From assembly GCA_034620365.1 (NCBI GenBank), contig JAQGEQ010000290.1:186001-250000 (forward strand): a stretch of 64,000 bases of DNA, given 5' to 3'. The DNA is from Pegea sp. RAD2-039 (taxonomy: Eukaryota > Chordata > Thaliacea > Salpida > Salpidae). The first letter of the stretch is position 1. Every line of letters starts with the position of its first letter. Shown here one piece after another: positions 38,723 to 51,700 of the stretch. Under the pieces are notes generated by a model. The model ran no database searches, had not been told where the DNA came from, and saw only the letters and a program-made list of their open reading frames with translations. A program made the position numbers and the translations under genes.

Positions 38723-41391
38723 ATGTCTTATCTAACTTGCTTGACATGCCAATTAGCATTTTATGAAAGTGATACTCAAAAGTTACATTATAAAAGTGAT
38801 TGGCATAAGTATAACTTGAAAAGGAAGGTTGTACAGTTACCTCCTGTTTCATCAGATGAATTCAAAGCTAAAGTCGAAGTTCAACAAGCTTTAGTAAATT
38901 CATTATTTTTCATTAAAAAATTTTATAAATAAATTTTGTTTAATTTTATAAAAAAAAGATTTTTTATTTGTTTATCATATTTTTAGCTTATCACTTTTTT
39001 GTTGTAATGGATAATGTATTAAATGGAAAATGATATTAAATTTGGATTGATTTTTTTATTGTTTTATATTCTTGATTTAGAACTTACTACTTAACGTGCT
39101 ACTTAATCTGCTGCAGTATTCCCATTTTTTTCTACATTATTTATGACAAATTGTGCTACTTAAGACCTTTTCATTATTTTTTTGTGGTCATATTGTTCTG
39201 TTATAAGAGCTTTGGAAATTATTATTTTCAGCCTTGAGTTGAATAAAATAAACATTTTTTAGTTTCAACATTTGTATAGTTTGTTTATTCTTTTTAATGA
39301 AACAAAGTACATAAAAATTAAATTTATATTTAAATAAATTTGACAATTGAAGGTAAAAAAGGATAAGGAAGATGATTCAGTTATTGGTGTTGGCTGCAAG
39401 ATCTGTAACAAAAAATTCCGATCATACAATGCTTATACATCTCATTTGAATTCTAAGAAGCACAAAGATGCTGAAAAGAAGGAACTTAAAGTGATCCAGA
39501 AACAAATTTCAGATGAAGAACTTGATACTGAAAAAGATCAAGGTTTGTATCATGAAGACAATATCAAAATTGAAAGCTTAAAACTAGCTGTTATTAGAAC
39601 TTACTGATAAAGAGAAGTATGAAATGATGGAAAGTAAAAAAAGCAAAGCTGTAACTGAAGCAAAAAATATGATTAATCAACCTGTTCTAACAAAACGAGA
39701 TCCAAATGCATCTTCTAAAAAGTAAGGATTTCAAACATAGATGCTGCATCAAGCTCATAAAAAACTTTAGTTTGCAATTATTCACTTGAATAGCTGTTGA
39801 GTATCATTTAAACATATATGATGATGATTTTGAGGCTAGTTTGGCACAAAACCAGTTGTAGTGGTCGTCGACATGATTTCCAAATTGATTAAAAAGCAAT
39901 TTCCGTCTTTTATAAAAAGTTGTGGTTTCAAGTCACGCACCTTTTATATGAAAAGTTTCATTTATTTTTGAAACTAGGAAACAGCGGGGTGAATTCCATC
40001 GTCGTAAATGGTGTGAAGAGCAAATGAGATTAGTTCTTGATCTAAAAGAGGTTCAAGAAACTGATGAAGAACAGTGGGAAGATGATGATGAAGATTGGGA
40101 AGATGTCAGTGACACAGAAGGTTATAAGATAAAGATGAAGTTGAAAGTATTGAACATCTTTCCATACAGATATCTCAGATGTTCAATCAGAGAAGCAATC
40201 CGTCGTTTCGGAGACCTCTGATGTATCTGGGATCATGTCTAGGTCTGTTTGATTCTGATGTAAAAAGTAGCAACATGTGAGACTCTTGCAGAATAAAATA
40301 TGATTCTGATGCTGATGTCGCTTCTATTGGATCACAAAATGATAAATGTGAACATCGAGAAATCGGTCTTCGAGAATGCCTCTTCTGTCCCCAATTATTT
40401 GCAACTGCTGATGATAAAATAGTCCATATGTCCCACAAACACAGCTTCTTTATTCCGGAGTTACAATATGTCTCTCAACTCGATGGACTTCTCATTTATC
40501 TCGGTTTGTTGCTCATCTATTTCACACTATCACATTAATGTTTCATATTCGAACAGGTTATAAAATTGGAGTTGGAAACGTCTGTATTTGGTGCAATTGT
40601 GAAAAGTTTTTATCACTAGATGCTGTAAGATCTCATATGCTTGACAAAGGACATACAAAGATGTTTGTTGATGGAGAGGCATCTTTGGAGTTTGCTGACT
40701 TCTATGATTTTAGGTATATATCGAGTAATCTGTAAAACTTGGAACATGTTTAGAAGATCTTCACAGATCTGTAATTTGATGATTCTATTCACTCCATTTT
40801 CTAATTTGAAGAAGACTTTTCTGATGTTTCATATTTTCTAGCTCCACTTACGATGATGAAGACGAAGACATGGAAGTTGTTCCAGTGGAAGATGAACTCT
40901 TTCAATCCTCTGCATTAAAGAGTGATGAGGAAGAGTTTGAGATGGTTCTCCCTTCAGGTGCTCGGATTGGAAACCGCAAACTGATGAGGTTTTTTTATTT
41001 GATTTGAGATTTAGTTTCTAGAAAGAACTTAGAAAACTGAATTTCTAAAGTTTTTTTACAACAAATATTTTAGTTTTAAATTGAAACATTTAGATATTAC
41101 AAACAAAACTACCCAACTGTTGATCGAGGTTTTATTTCTCGTGGTTATCGTGTTAACAAACTGATGAATAAGTATCAACTTTCTGGCTGGGCCCCTATGT
41201 CAGGTAAATCTATTGTTTAAACTCTTCAAACTATTACAATCGAATAATTTGCAGCTAAAACAGCTGCCGTGAAAAAGTTCAGGCGAGATATCAAATATAT
41301 CCAGCACATGAAGAATAAGTATTCTCAAAAATTGGCAACTAACAATAATAAGACGATGATGAAACACTTTCGTTGTCAAGTGATGTTCTAG
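38723..41391 (+). CDS. ZNF622: ZNF622 / REI1-like 60S ribosome maturation factor
   Basis: Cytosolic C2H2 zinc-finger protein; yeast REI1/REH1 act late in pre-60S maturation. Ten exons: 38723-38893, 39353-39542, 39598-39721, 39978-40120, 40170-40242, 40292-40503, 40557-40713, 40842-40988, 41094-41203, 41255-41391. They total 1464 bp in frame, 487 residues (human 477). Exon 1 starts MSYLTCLTCQLAF with the first finger (HYKSDWHKYNLKRK). The second finger is CKICNKKFRSYNAYTSHLNS. An acidic stretch (EDDDEDWEDVSD) follows, then the third finger (CLFCPQLFATADDKIVHMSH), the fourth (CIWCNCEKFLSLDAVRSHML) and family signatures FADFYDF and VLPSGARIGNRKLMRYYKQN. The C-terminus KHFRCQVMF is typical. The stop is 62 bp from that of the convergent MTERF3. 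Confidence 0.95.
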
Positions 41392-41453
41392 TCTCGCTAA
41401 TAATTAAACCAATTGTATCACAAAAGCATTTTTTTTATTTATAACTTTCAACT

Positions 41454-42997
41454 TCAGACTGTTTTAATAAATTTATAAAATTCTTCAACATTTTCTATTC
41501 CACAATTCTTACAAAACTCTTCATCACTACAACAGAAGATAGAGACAGGAGATATGTAACCAGGTTCACTTCTGTTGTATTGTGCTTTGCCTAGATGTGT
41601 CAAATATTTATGACGAAACTCAGCAATCTGTAGTATATAGTTGTTGATAATTAACAAACTTTAATAAATGTCACCTACCCTGATACGGACGTCAAATAGT
41701 TTGTAGTTGTCCAGCACTTCGTCATTTGATAGTTTTAACTCACGGGTCAAAAAAAGATAAATCATTTGCATAGCTTTCGTTTCTGTAAGATGACTTGTCA
41801 TTAACAAGATACTTGATTTAGCTGAAAATTTTATATTTCTAAAATAAAACTAACCCATTGTAAGAACTTTTGGCATTTTTACAATGAGTTCTCGAATTTC
41901 TTGAGATTTAAATCCAAATGTTCTTTCAAATAACTGTCCGTTCAAAAATAAGGATTCAGGATTATGCTTGATAATAGCAGGATGTCTATAAACCATCATC
42001 AGAACAATCAAAATTAATTAAAAATATATATTTTCACAAATATTTTTTATATTATATGTCATCTTTGATGAATGATCAAACTGATTAAATGTCAAAGCAA
42101 ATTAATTTTCAAGAAATACTTATTCATGAGTTTTAAGCTACTGACAGTTTGGAAAGAAAAGTTATGATAATGCTAATTGTAAAATTATAATTTACATCAA
42201 AATATTCAACAAGAAGCTAACCTGATGACAATTGTTCTAACCTCATTGGCAGTTAGGACCAGTGGCTTACAACTTAACTGAAATCTTTGGAGAAATCCAA
42301 GAACTTTATCAATATCAATCTGGTTTGAATTTAGTAACAATGGAGCTCTTTTAATTATTGATGCCAACTGTTCATCAGTAAAATTCTTTGATTTAAAATA
42401 TTCTACCCTAAAAAAGAATATATGAGAAATTGATTAAATTGATGGCCATCTAGTGGAAAAGTATTTCTTCTATAGAAGCATGATTAAATCATATTAAAAT
42501 TTTGGTCAATAATGAGGACAAAAAACTCACACTTCTTTCATATCTTCTAAAGTTTTATCAGGATCCAATATATAAGGATTATTAGTTAAAATTGTTCCAA
42601 ATTCATCTGGTAAAAATCCTAGATCGCGGAGAAATATTAATTTTGGTCTCAATTCATTTGTAATGTTTAACTTTGTGAGAACATCCAACAAATCAGGAAA
42701 GTTTTTTTGAACTTTATGGATTTCAACTTGAAATGAAATTAATGCTTGTAAACTCTTGGAATGATTGATATAATATCCAAGACTATTTGCTTTACTTGGC
42801 ATAAACACTTTTTGTAAAGATGATAAATGTCCCTTCAATGGTTCATCAAAACTTCTGAAGTCATCATAATGACTTGAAGATATATAATTTATCACCTTAT
42901 GTGAGCTTGTTGATTGGCATCTTAAATGTCCAATTACTGTACTTCTATATGCTGATAATGGCTTATAACTAATTGTTAACCAATTTTTTAAGTTCAT
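41454..42997 (-). CDS. MTERF3: Mitochondrial transcription termination factor 3 (MTERF3)
   Basis: Mitochondrial mTERF-repeat protein that binds mtDNA and supports mitoribosome assembly. Minus-strand exons: 42997-42531, 42407-42222, 41985-41855, 41782-41679, 41627-41454. They total 1062 bp in frame, 353 residues. The N-terminus is basic and Ser-rich without acidic residues, fitting a mitochondrial presequence. mTERF repeats: LRPKLIFLRDLGFLPDEFG, ILTNNPYIL, VVEYFKSKNFTDEQLASIIK, RAPLLL, FGFKSQEIRELIVKMPKVLT. The C-terminal signature is YLTHLGKAQYNRSEPGYIS, followed by VEEFYKFIKTV, matching MTERF3 rather than other members. The start methionine is the first in the open exon. The 3' end converges closely on ZNF622. 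Confidence 0.93.
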
Positions 42998-43009
42998 TTT
43001 ATAAAACTG

Positions 43010-44880
43010 AAAAAAATTATAGTTTTACAAAATTATTAAAATAATAAACACTAGTAATAAATTGTAAAGTAGTTTATATTAGATATTAAAATTGAAATAA
43101 CTTTAGTATAAAACCATTTTATAAATAGTTTAGAGTTTATTTAAATATTTAATTACATTGAAGTAAAAACGGGTTTTATTTTGAATTAATTAAATGACAA
43201 ACATAATAAAATATCATATATATATAAATTAAAAATGTCTTAAAAATTATTTTAGAATTACTTTGATTTTACAATCATCAACTTTTATAATAACTAACAT
43301 AATCTTTCTTTTAGATAAAAAATTAAGACGATTGAAAATTTGTTGACAACATTTTTAAGTCTAACGTGAAAAAATTTAATGTCCAGCTTTCAAAAAGTTA
43401 AGTCTGCAATTACAAAAAAAGATTTTGTCATATTTGTTTATTTTCTTTAATTAATTTACATACAAGAAAATATTTGAACTTGAATAATAGCAAAAAACCA
43501 AAAATAGAATTTTGAAAATTTCTTACTTTAGTATTTATTTCATTAAAATAGGTTCTTATGGTTTATACGTTGTCATTAAATATGTACTTTGTTTTGCATA
43601 ATCGCTCCTAGGTAAAAGATTTTTGCTGACTAAAAATTCAAATCAACTAAAAATAAGTTTTTATAAAAAATAGTTGCTCCACTTAGAATTCAAACCAGAG
43701 TACATTACTGCTTTTATCATTCGTACGAAAGACAAAACTTATATTTCTAAAATGTACTCTTCAATAAATGTGTGTGATGCTCTTTAACTAAAATGTACTC
43801 TTAAGCTTGTAGCAACCAACTGAAGGAATAGGAAGAAAGCTCGAAGTGAAGAAAGGAAATTTAAAACCCTTTCTACGGAGTTTTTTCTGGGGCGCACCCA
43901 GCATGGCTCTACTAATCAGGCCACCACATTACATATTATATAAAGTTATTAGTTGTGTTTGCAGGTTCATTAGAACTTATAAACTGTTTAATTCTACAAT
44001 TATATATTTTAGAAGAAGACAAATTAAAGCTTCAATCAGAACTTAAGCTTGTACAATTTAATGGGCTGTCAGCTTCTATAGTTCCTTTATATATTAGTTT
44101 TGAATTTATAATCAATTTTTGAGACTTATGTTTACTTTTCATTATCGCCAACCAAAATAAACATTGTCAGCAGAAAAATTTGAACAATATATAAAGAACT
44201 TGTAAAAAACTGCTTGTTATGTTATCCTCATCAACTTTATGTTTTATATATGGGAAATATCTTTGAGACGATGATAATATGAACCTGTTTAAAAAGACAT
44301 TTTAGTTTATCTACAAGTATAAATTCTTGTACTAGTGAATGGTAGTACTTGTAGTACTTATCACCACACCAAACTTTCTATAAGAACCGATTTTTTATCA
44401 CGTTACATTATTAGTTTATTTTTCTAGGAAAAAAACTATTCTATTTGTTGCATAAAGCTTGCTAATGTTAAGCTTTGTAACCTCAAAAAGCAAGTTTTGT
44501 CTGTGAGATGAATTTATGCAAGTTAATTTTTGTCGTTGCAACACCATCTGATGTTTTAATCAATTTGTTACAAAGTAAAGTTTGAAATTGATTCGATTGG
44601 TTTCTTCCTGCCATCTACCTGCAATCTGCCACGCAGAGTTCAAACCAACTTTACTGGTAACTGAGAGTTTAAAGTTTAAGTCGCTTTAAAAGATCGACGA
44701 AAAACAATAATATTTCTTAAGTTTTTGTTACACTAATCAAATAACATTCAAAAAAAATTATTGCTTTTTCATTTCGATATCATTTCTAAGAATAAATGCC
44801 TTGAATACTTCATATAGAGCTTTCAACTTTTTTCACTAACAAGATCAAAGCATGAAATAATAATATAAATTTTAATAAAT
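43010..44880. other. AT-rich intergenic region upstream of MTERF3
   Basis: No coding or RNA gene seen. The bases just above 42997 probably hold the MTERF3 promoter. A GC-richer patch near 44600-44650 has no identifiable content. Confidence 0.45.
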
Positions 44881-44885
44881 TTTTA

Positions 44886-45290
44886 TGCTTTTTTGGCTTG
44901 CTTCGGCGGAGTAAGACCGTGTATACATATGCCAAGGCATATATTATGAAAATTCAGTTGTTTCCTATCCACCAGGATTCCACTCTCCACGCCAACAAGG
45001 TTATGTAGTAGAACAGAGGGAAGGATGCAGCGGGAGTTGCAGGAGCTGCCAGAACGACACTGAATACAATAGCAAACTGCTTACGGGGCTCCAACTACGG
45101 CTTTAAACTCAGAATTTTGCGTCTCCTGGAAGTTTTGTCATTAACCAGACTTACAGGGCCCTTCTAATTGTGGCTTTGTATAGACTTTTCTTTTTGCAAA
45201 AATGTGTCCAATTGGGCTCGAACCCGGAACCTGTCGTCAGTTAGGCGGGTATGGTAAACGCTACACCACACAGATTGGACAAATTTTCAC
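44886..45290 (-). mobile_element. Candidate tRNA-derived SINE
   Basis: A block of about 400 bp with clearly higher GC than its surroundings. Read on the minus strand it starts with the tRNA-Val-like sequence at 45280-45205, has a unique body, and ends near 44886 next to an AT-rich tail. This order (tRNA head, body, A/T tail) is that of a SINE. There is no second copy in the window to test the limits, and a plain tRNA gene beside unrelated GC-rich DNA is the alternative. Confidence 0.35.
45205..45281 (-). tRNA. tRNA-Val(AAC)-like sequence, possibly degenerate
   Basis: The minus strand carries an A-box-like TGGTGTAGCGTTTACC, an anticodon-region CGCCTAACTGACGA resembling metazoan tRNA-Val(AAC), and a B-box GGTTCCGGGTTCGAGCCC. 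TGTCCAAT at one end pairs perfectly with ATTGGACA at the other, as an acceptor stem would. A TTTTT pol III terminator follows within about 3 bases (45198-45202 on the plus strand). The anticodon stem and part of the T stem pair poorly, and the D arm is long, so this may be a pseudogene or SINE head. Confidence 0.45.
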
Positions 45291-45750
45291 ACTATCGAGG
45301 TGTTAATAAAAGTAGTTTTTTTTCTGTGAAAAAAATAGCAAAAAACAGCTGAAGTTAACTTTTATTAGCTTTTTAATTTTGTAAAACTGCCAAGGATAAG
45401 TAAGTATCTGAAGAAACTAAATTTAGAGCTACGGTTTTAACTCGCGAAAAGTAAATTATTAGCTTAAAATGAAACTTTTTATGTAACTCCTAAATTGATT
45501 CTAATTAGTTAAATAATACAAAAGTAACTACGTTTTTATAATTAAAAGACTTTTATGCTTATATTGTTATTTTGTGGTATTCACGATTTCGCCCGATATG
45601 CTTTAATAGTTACTATAGTGATATTACTCTAGATACAAGCTTTGATATTTAACTCATGTTTAGTTTCACAAGATCTCTGAATATTATTAGTACTCTCATA
45701 ATCATGCTATATATTGAGATATAACTCCTGGAATACTTTTATCTGTTAAA

Positions 45751-48700
45751 ATGGAAGGTAACTTAGATGGAATTAGAGTGGTACCACCGATTATAGAATT
45801 TTTTGATATTGAAGCTTCTACACCATATGAAGCAACAGTTAAAATTATTAATAGTTATAAAAATACAAAAGTATTACGACTTAACCCACCTTTAACCAAG
45901 GTATGTATGATTTTTTAATGAAATATTATTCAAACCATTTCATTTCAATAGTTTTTTAATTTTAATTTATATTAATTATTTTTGTTTATTGATTAATATT
46001 TTTTATAAAATAAATTGCATAATCCATAAAATTTGAAAATCTATATTATAATAATGTTAAAATTATAAATTATCTTCTTTTGCCAATATTATCTATTTTG
46101 CAGAATTTTAAATTAGCAGTTAAAAACCCATCAAAGCCGATAGCACCAGGTATTGGGTTCACTGCAAAAATTAAATTTTGTGCTGAAAAGGTGAAAGATT
46201 ATAATGATTACATAACACTTTTTGTGGATTCAGAAGATCTTAAAATACCTCTCTTTGCGTAGGTTTATCTGTTTTATTTTGTGCAAATTTATTAATCATT
46301 TGTCAATCTTGTAAAAACTTATAAACCATTTTTATAAAGCTTCACTAAATTTTCTAAATTAATAAAAGTTTTGTAAATATGCTGACTAGATATTCTCCAA
46401 CTTCCAAACTGGATATAGACGGACCTGTAGATTTCGGTCTTGTTATCAGCAACAACCATTTTTTAAGCAAAGAAGTAACCTTGATGAATAGGGGTTCTAA
46501 AAAAGCCGAATTTCAAATCACTTACGATGGAAATAAGCAAATTCAAATCAGCCCACAAAATGGTCTAGTCTACCCAGAAAAATCTTTTAAAATTGAAGTG
46601 AAACTTTTCACTGGAGCGCCTGGATTTATAAATGAGTTTGCCAAGTAAGATCACAAACCTAGAAATAATTAAACTATTTATTTGTGATTTTTTCAAGTGT
46701 TGAATTTGAGGGAACAGATCAACTTCGTTTACAAATACAAGCAAATATTGTTGAACAATCGTTGAGAGTTTTGCAATTTGATGATTTCAACAAGGATCAA
46801 AAGTGTATCAACTTTGGTCCTGTTTATTATGAAACAGACAGAATAGAACCTGCTTGGGTTTATAATGAAAGTCCAGAAACTGTCAAATGGGTTGCAGTGT
46901 TAGAAGAGAATTGTGATGGAGAAGAAGCTGTTAGTTTTCATCTAATTTAACTTTTTTAAGTTTCTTTTGAAAAGATACACTTTTAAATATGACATTTAAG
47001 TTCTTTTCTAATAGATATGAGTTGTTTTTTTCATGTAATGCAGGGAATTGACTTTACTTTAACAACTGCATCAATTGTGGCTACAACTTCAGAAACATGT
47101 GCTCGTGCTTACGATGTACTTACTTCTCTTGTAACTGTCTTTCCCAAGCAAGGTTTGTTACAACCATATGAAAAAACTCCAATCTATTTTCGGTAAATTT
47201 CATACTTTAATATTTGATAAATTATCGAATTAACCTTTGTAAAATCAGATTCAGTCCCCGAACTAATCTCTCAGATATCGGATGGCATGCTAGGCAGGTG
47301 AATCCACCACGTCAAGACTTTGCTCTGTTTATTTGTTTTCAAATTATTGGCAGCATTGATTCGTTGAACTCAGGTGATACAATTTGTGAAGATTTTTATG
47401 TGATCTTTATTTTACTTACTGAAATTAATATAAACTTTTAAACAAATTTTAGGTATAAATGAAAACTTTGATTCTTTACAAGATATTTTTGCTTAAAACT
47501 TGAAGTAAAAACTTTCTTCTTTTTCAGCAAAAAAGAAGTTTGAAGTCGGTGTAAGAGGAACAGCTCTTCCAGTTCTTGCAAATTTTCAGCCAAAAAGATC
47601 ATTTGATTTCGGAAAAGTATTCTAATTTAACTTATTTTGAAGTTAAAGAATAAATATCAACTTACTAAAAAGAATAGATACAAAACATTAACAACTGAAC
47701 ATATATTAGTTCTTATTTCCTTTCAGTTAGTTTGTGGAAAGCGAATTTCTATGCAATGTACAATAACCAATGAATCAACCGCATTACCTCTTGATTTGAA
47801 AGTTAAAAGGATTGCTCAATTTCACGTGACTCCAAAACGAGCATTTATTAAACCAAAAACTACAAAGGTAAAAAAGAAGATAAGAATAAATGTGTATTTG
47901 ATGAAGACCTTTTTCTGCAGGAGTTTACAATTTTATTTCAACCGAACCAGGCAGGTACATTTAAGAAGATACAACTTTTTGAAATATTTGGAAGAGTTCT
48001 TAAAGATGAAGATCAAACGGAGAGTTGTTTTTATTATGAACCATTTCATACTATTCCTATCCAATTGATGGGAAGCTCAACCTTTCAAGATTCTTGTATA
48101 ATGTAATTGAACTTTTTGTTAGTTTTCATTTGATGTAATTTTTAGTGATTTGTATTACTTTTAGTAAGTCTCAATTTAGTTTTTTCAAACAGTTGTTGTT
48201 TTTCAGGAAAAAAATTGAAAGAAAAAACTCTACTGAATTCCGAAATAACGGAGCAATCATTGCAAAGATAGATGATAGGTAGATAACATCAACTTATAAT
48301 TTACAGATGAAATAATTAATCGATTATTTTAGACCAACTAGTATTCGACCTGCAAATCGAAAGTTTAAATTTGAAACAAAAATTCTTGGTATGGCGCGTT
48401 ATAATTACATCGATACTGATTATACGTACACTAAAGAAGAAGAAATCAAAAAAGTTGCAAATGATAATAGATATATTGCAATGTTGAAGACACAACGAAG
48501 TGAAAGACTCTTGAAGAAAGGCAACAGGTTTGAGTTTCACTCGTAAAACTGCAAAATACTAATTTGTTGCAGATAATTACATCTTTAATCAATATAGTTT
48601 CTTTTTACAGAGAAAATTTGAAGTTTGATAATTCAGTTGATATTGGTATTATTCCTGCAAAAGGTTTAATTCCACTTAAAATCAAATCCTCTGAAATAAA

Positions 48701-51700
48701 AGTTGAATTTGGTGAGTAACAAATTTTCTGAATTTTTTCACTATATACTTCAATTTTTTTACAAATTAAAATTTTGTTTGATTGAATAATATCTTCAAAT
48801 AGGTGATGATAGATTTAATCAAAAAATTTGTCGACGATTCAAACTTAAAACGATTTTCTTATCGATTTACTTGTAGAGCGTCTCAACACGAAACCTCATA
48901 TAGCTGAAGCTAATCGACTACTAACATCTCAAAACTGTTGTAAGAAAAAAAAAGAAATTGAAGCGCAACCAATAAGTGACGGACTGAATGCAGTTGCAGT
49001 TACAGAGCAAGAAAAGTTAGATTGCAGCAGAATCCTTAGTCCTGAGGTAATGCCGGAGTCAGTTTTATTCATAAGTTTTTAATCACGGATGTATCAACCA
49101 AAAGGATCTTTACAATATCGTCATTGGTCCTCCTGTGCTTGATTTTGGGGAAGTGTGTACCAGATCTACTACCAGGAGGTCTTTGTCGGTCGTCAATAAG
49201 TTGAACCAGTACATCCATTTTGAGGTAATTTTAATGATTTTCTAGTTTAGTAAATCAACTTGACTTTTTTCAGATAATGATTAAATTTAAAGAACTCCGA
49301 GGAACATCTCCGTTGACTCAAGTTTTACCTCCAAATTCAGTTGTGAATTTTAATATTGTATTTGAATCCACTGTAGAAGGAAAGTTTAATCGATCGTTGA
49401 AGTAAGTACAAACCCAATATTACTAAACACCCATTAAATGTCCTTCTTGTAGATACTCGATCAATTCTCAACATACAAACGACATCTTAGTGAAAGCAAC
49501 AGTACTCCCTGTAGCTCTTAGACTTTCAACTAATCATCTTGAAATTACTTCTGACAGCATTCGATCAAATCATCCAGCTGATAGGTAGTCTGCCTGAGTT
49601 GCTTCCTTTATTTTCATCTCTTCTTTGTCTTCTAGATCCACAGTAACTTTATTTAATGATCAAAATTATCCTGCCCAATTTTCCTGGTCACCAATCCTAG
49701 GTGAGAGGGGGACTGCCTTCTCCATTCGACCAGCTTCTGGGATAGTCAATGCTTTTAAAAGTCTTAATTGTGAAGTGAGATTATCTACTTTGAATATTTC
49801 CATCTACAAGTTGAATATGTTTAGGTTGTATTTCATCAAAACTATTTTGCTCCATTACAAGGAGAATTTCAATTAAATTGCCTTGAAGGAAACAGTCTGA
49901 AGCTTTCATGTTCAGTCTTACTAGGATCAACTCTAGTCAAGGTTTCAAACTACTTTTCTAACATTCAACACAAAGTTGTTTTGTAATTCAGTTCCAAGAA
50001 CGAAGAGTAAATTTTGGAAGTATTCCTCTAAATTTGATCTCAGAACGTCATGTATTACTGATGAACAGCGGTCCAAATAACGCGATGTTTTATATTGTCG
50101 ACACAACTCCCATCCCAAACATGACAATTTCACCTCAGCACGGGGTCATACCTATGGGTGGATCAACAAAACTCAATGTGAAGACATTTGTCTTTGAAAA
50201 TTGTCATTTTGATCAACCACATTTTATCTTTAGGTGATGTTGAGTCCAAAAACTGCTGGAAAGTTTGAGACGTTGTTACAAGTGAACATTAGAGGTTGGA
50301 GGACAATTGAAGTCCGTATAAACGGGGTGGTGGACACTCCGAGAGTCGATACAGATGTCGTAGTATGTTGGGAATATATACCTCTATTTCTCATCTTATT
50401 CACTTCTTTCAAGGACTTTAAATTTCATGGAGTCTACTGTGGTTCTTGGCAACACGCTCCCTTCAAACTCATCAATAATTCGCCGACGCGCGCTTTCGTG
50501 CAACTCGACTTAAGTAGCTACGAAGATTTCTATTTTACTTGCGACCAGGACACCAGCGGTGAGCTCCAACATTCCCCTTTTCAAATACATCTTCCTTTGT
50601 GACACAACTTTAATTTTAATAAGATGAGGATCAGTATAAAGATGACAAGAAATCAGGGAGAGTTCCTCAAATAAGTCTTCCTTCCCACTCTTCGGTTTCT
50701 TGTCAGCTGACTTTCCGTCCAAAATCGGTAACCAACTTCACTCACTACCAATGTGGTTAATGGAATCGATGTACAGGTTGCTGGTTATGATTTCTTCCTT
50801 CCTATTTCCATCAACAACATACTTGCCTCCACTCCTGAATCAAGTAGTCACGATTTGACTCAATCTTCTGAATGTCAGAGGATGTTAATTGGTCCGGCTT
50901 CATTACGAAGACGTATCCAAGCAACTGCTCTTCGGCCGCCTTTGATCGTTTCACAGACGGAGTAAAGATCAAAATTTGAAATCTTTCATCAAATTATCGA
51001 CATCTTTTTATCATTTAGATTTAAATTTTCGCTTCCTGTGTCTTATATGGAAATGAGTATCCCAGACAACGCTGGTGGTGATCGAAAAGTCCTGACACTC
51101 ACCAACCAATCAGATTCCGACGTTGAATGGAGACTTGCTCTTTCATCAGTAAAAGGACTTTTATCAAAAGACACGGCATTTATGTAAGAAGTAAAATTTC
51201 AATAAAAACTTTCAACAATTTTCAAAAACTGTTTTTAGATTCTTGAAACCAGGTGGGGCTGATTTTGCTCATAATAAAGTGAATGGGACCCTAAAACCAG
51301 GAGAGACTTACAATGTCACGGTCGTATTTTGTCCTCGAACTGTTGGCAGTTATATCTGTAACATTCCTCTGATTATAAATGATGAAAGAAATCGACCTTA
51401 CCGGTAAGCAACCACCACAACGACATCAAATGAATAATTCAAAAAATATTCAGAATGATTTTGTTGGATGCGTCGATGATTCAATCTAAGATTCGATTCG
51501 AACCTCCAATTCTTTCTATAAATCCGTTGCCGCTTCATACTGAAGTTTCTCGAAGTTTCAAAATTATAGCCACCAACTATTTTAAGTAATTTTTTACTAA
51601 TTGTTTGAAGCAATTCTAAAATTGTTGTCTGAAAATATAGACCAATGACATTGGAGATGAGGATGGAAAACTTCCTGGAATACAAAGACGTCGATTTGAA

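Noticed and set aside
43846-44046. 66-codon ORF in the MTERF3 upstream region
   Set aside because: No domain, no conserved motif and no splice context.
44888-44915. Similarity of GCTTGCTTCGGC to the 5' end of U6 snRNA
   Set aside because: The match ends after a dozen bases; the AGCACATATAC and ACAGAGA parts of U6 are absent.
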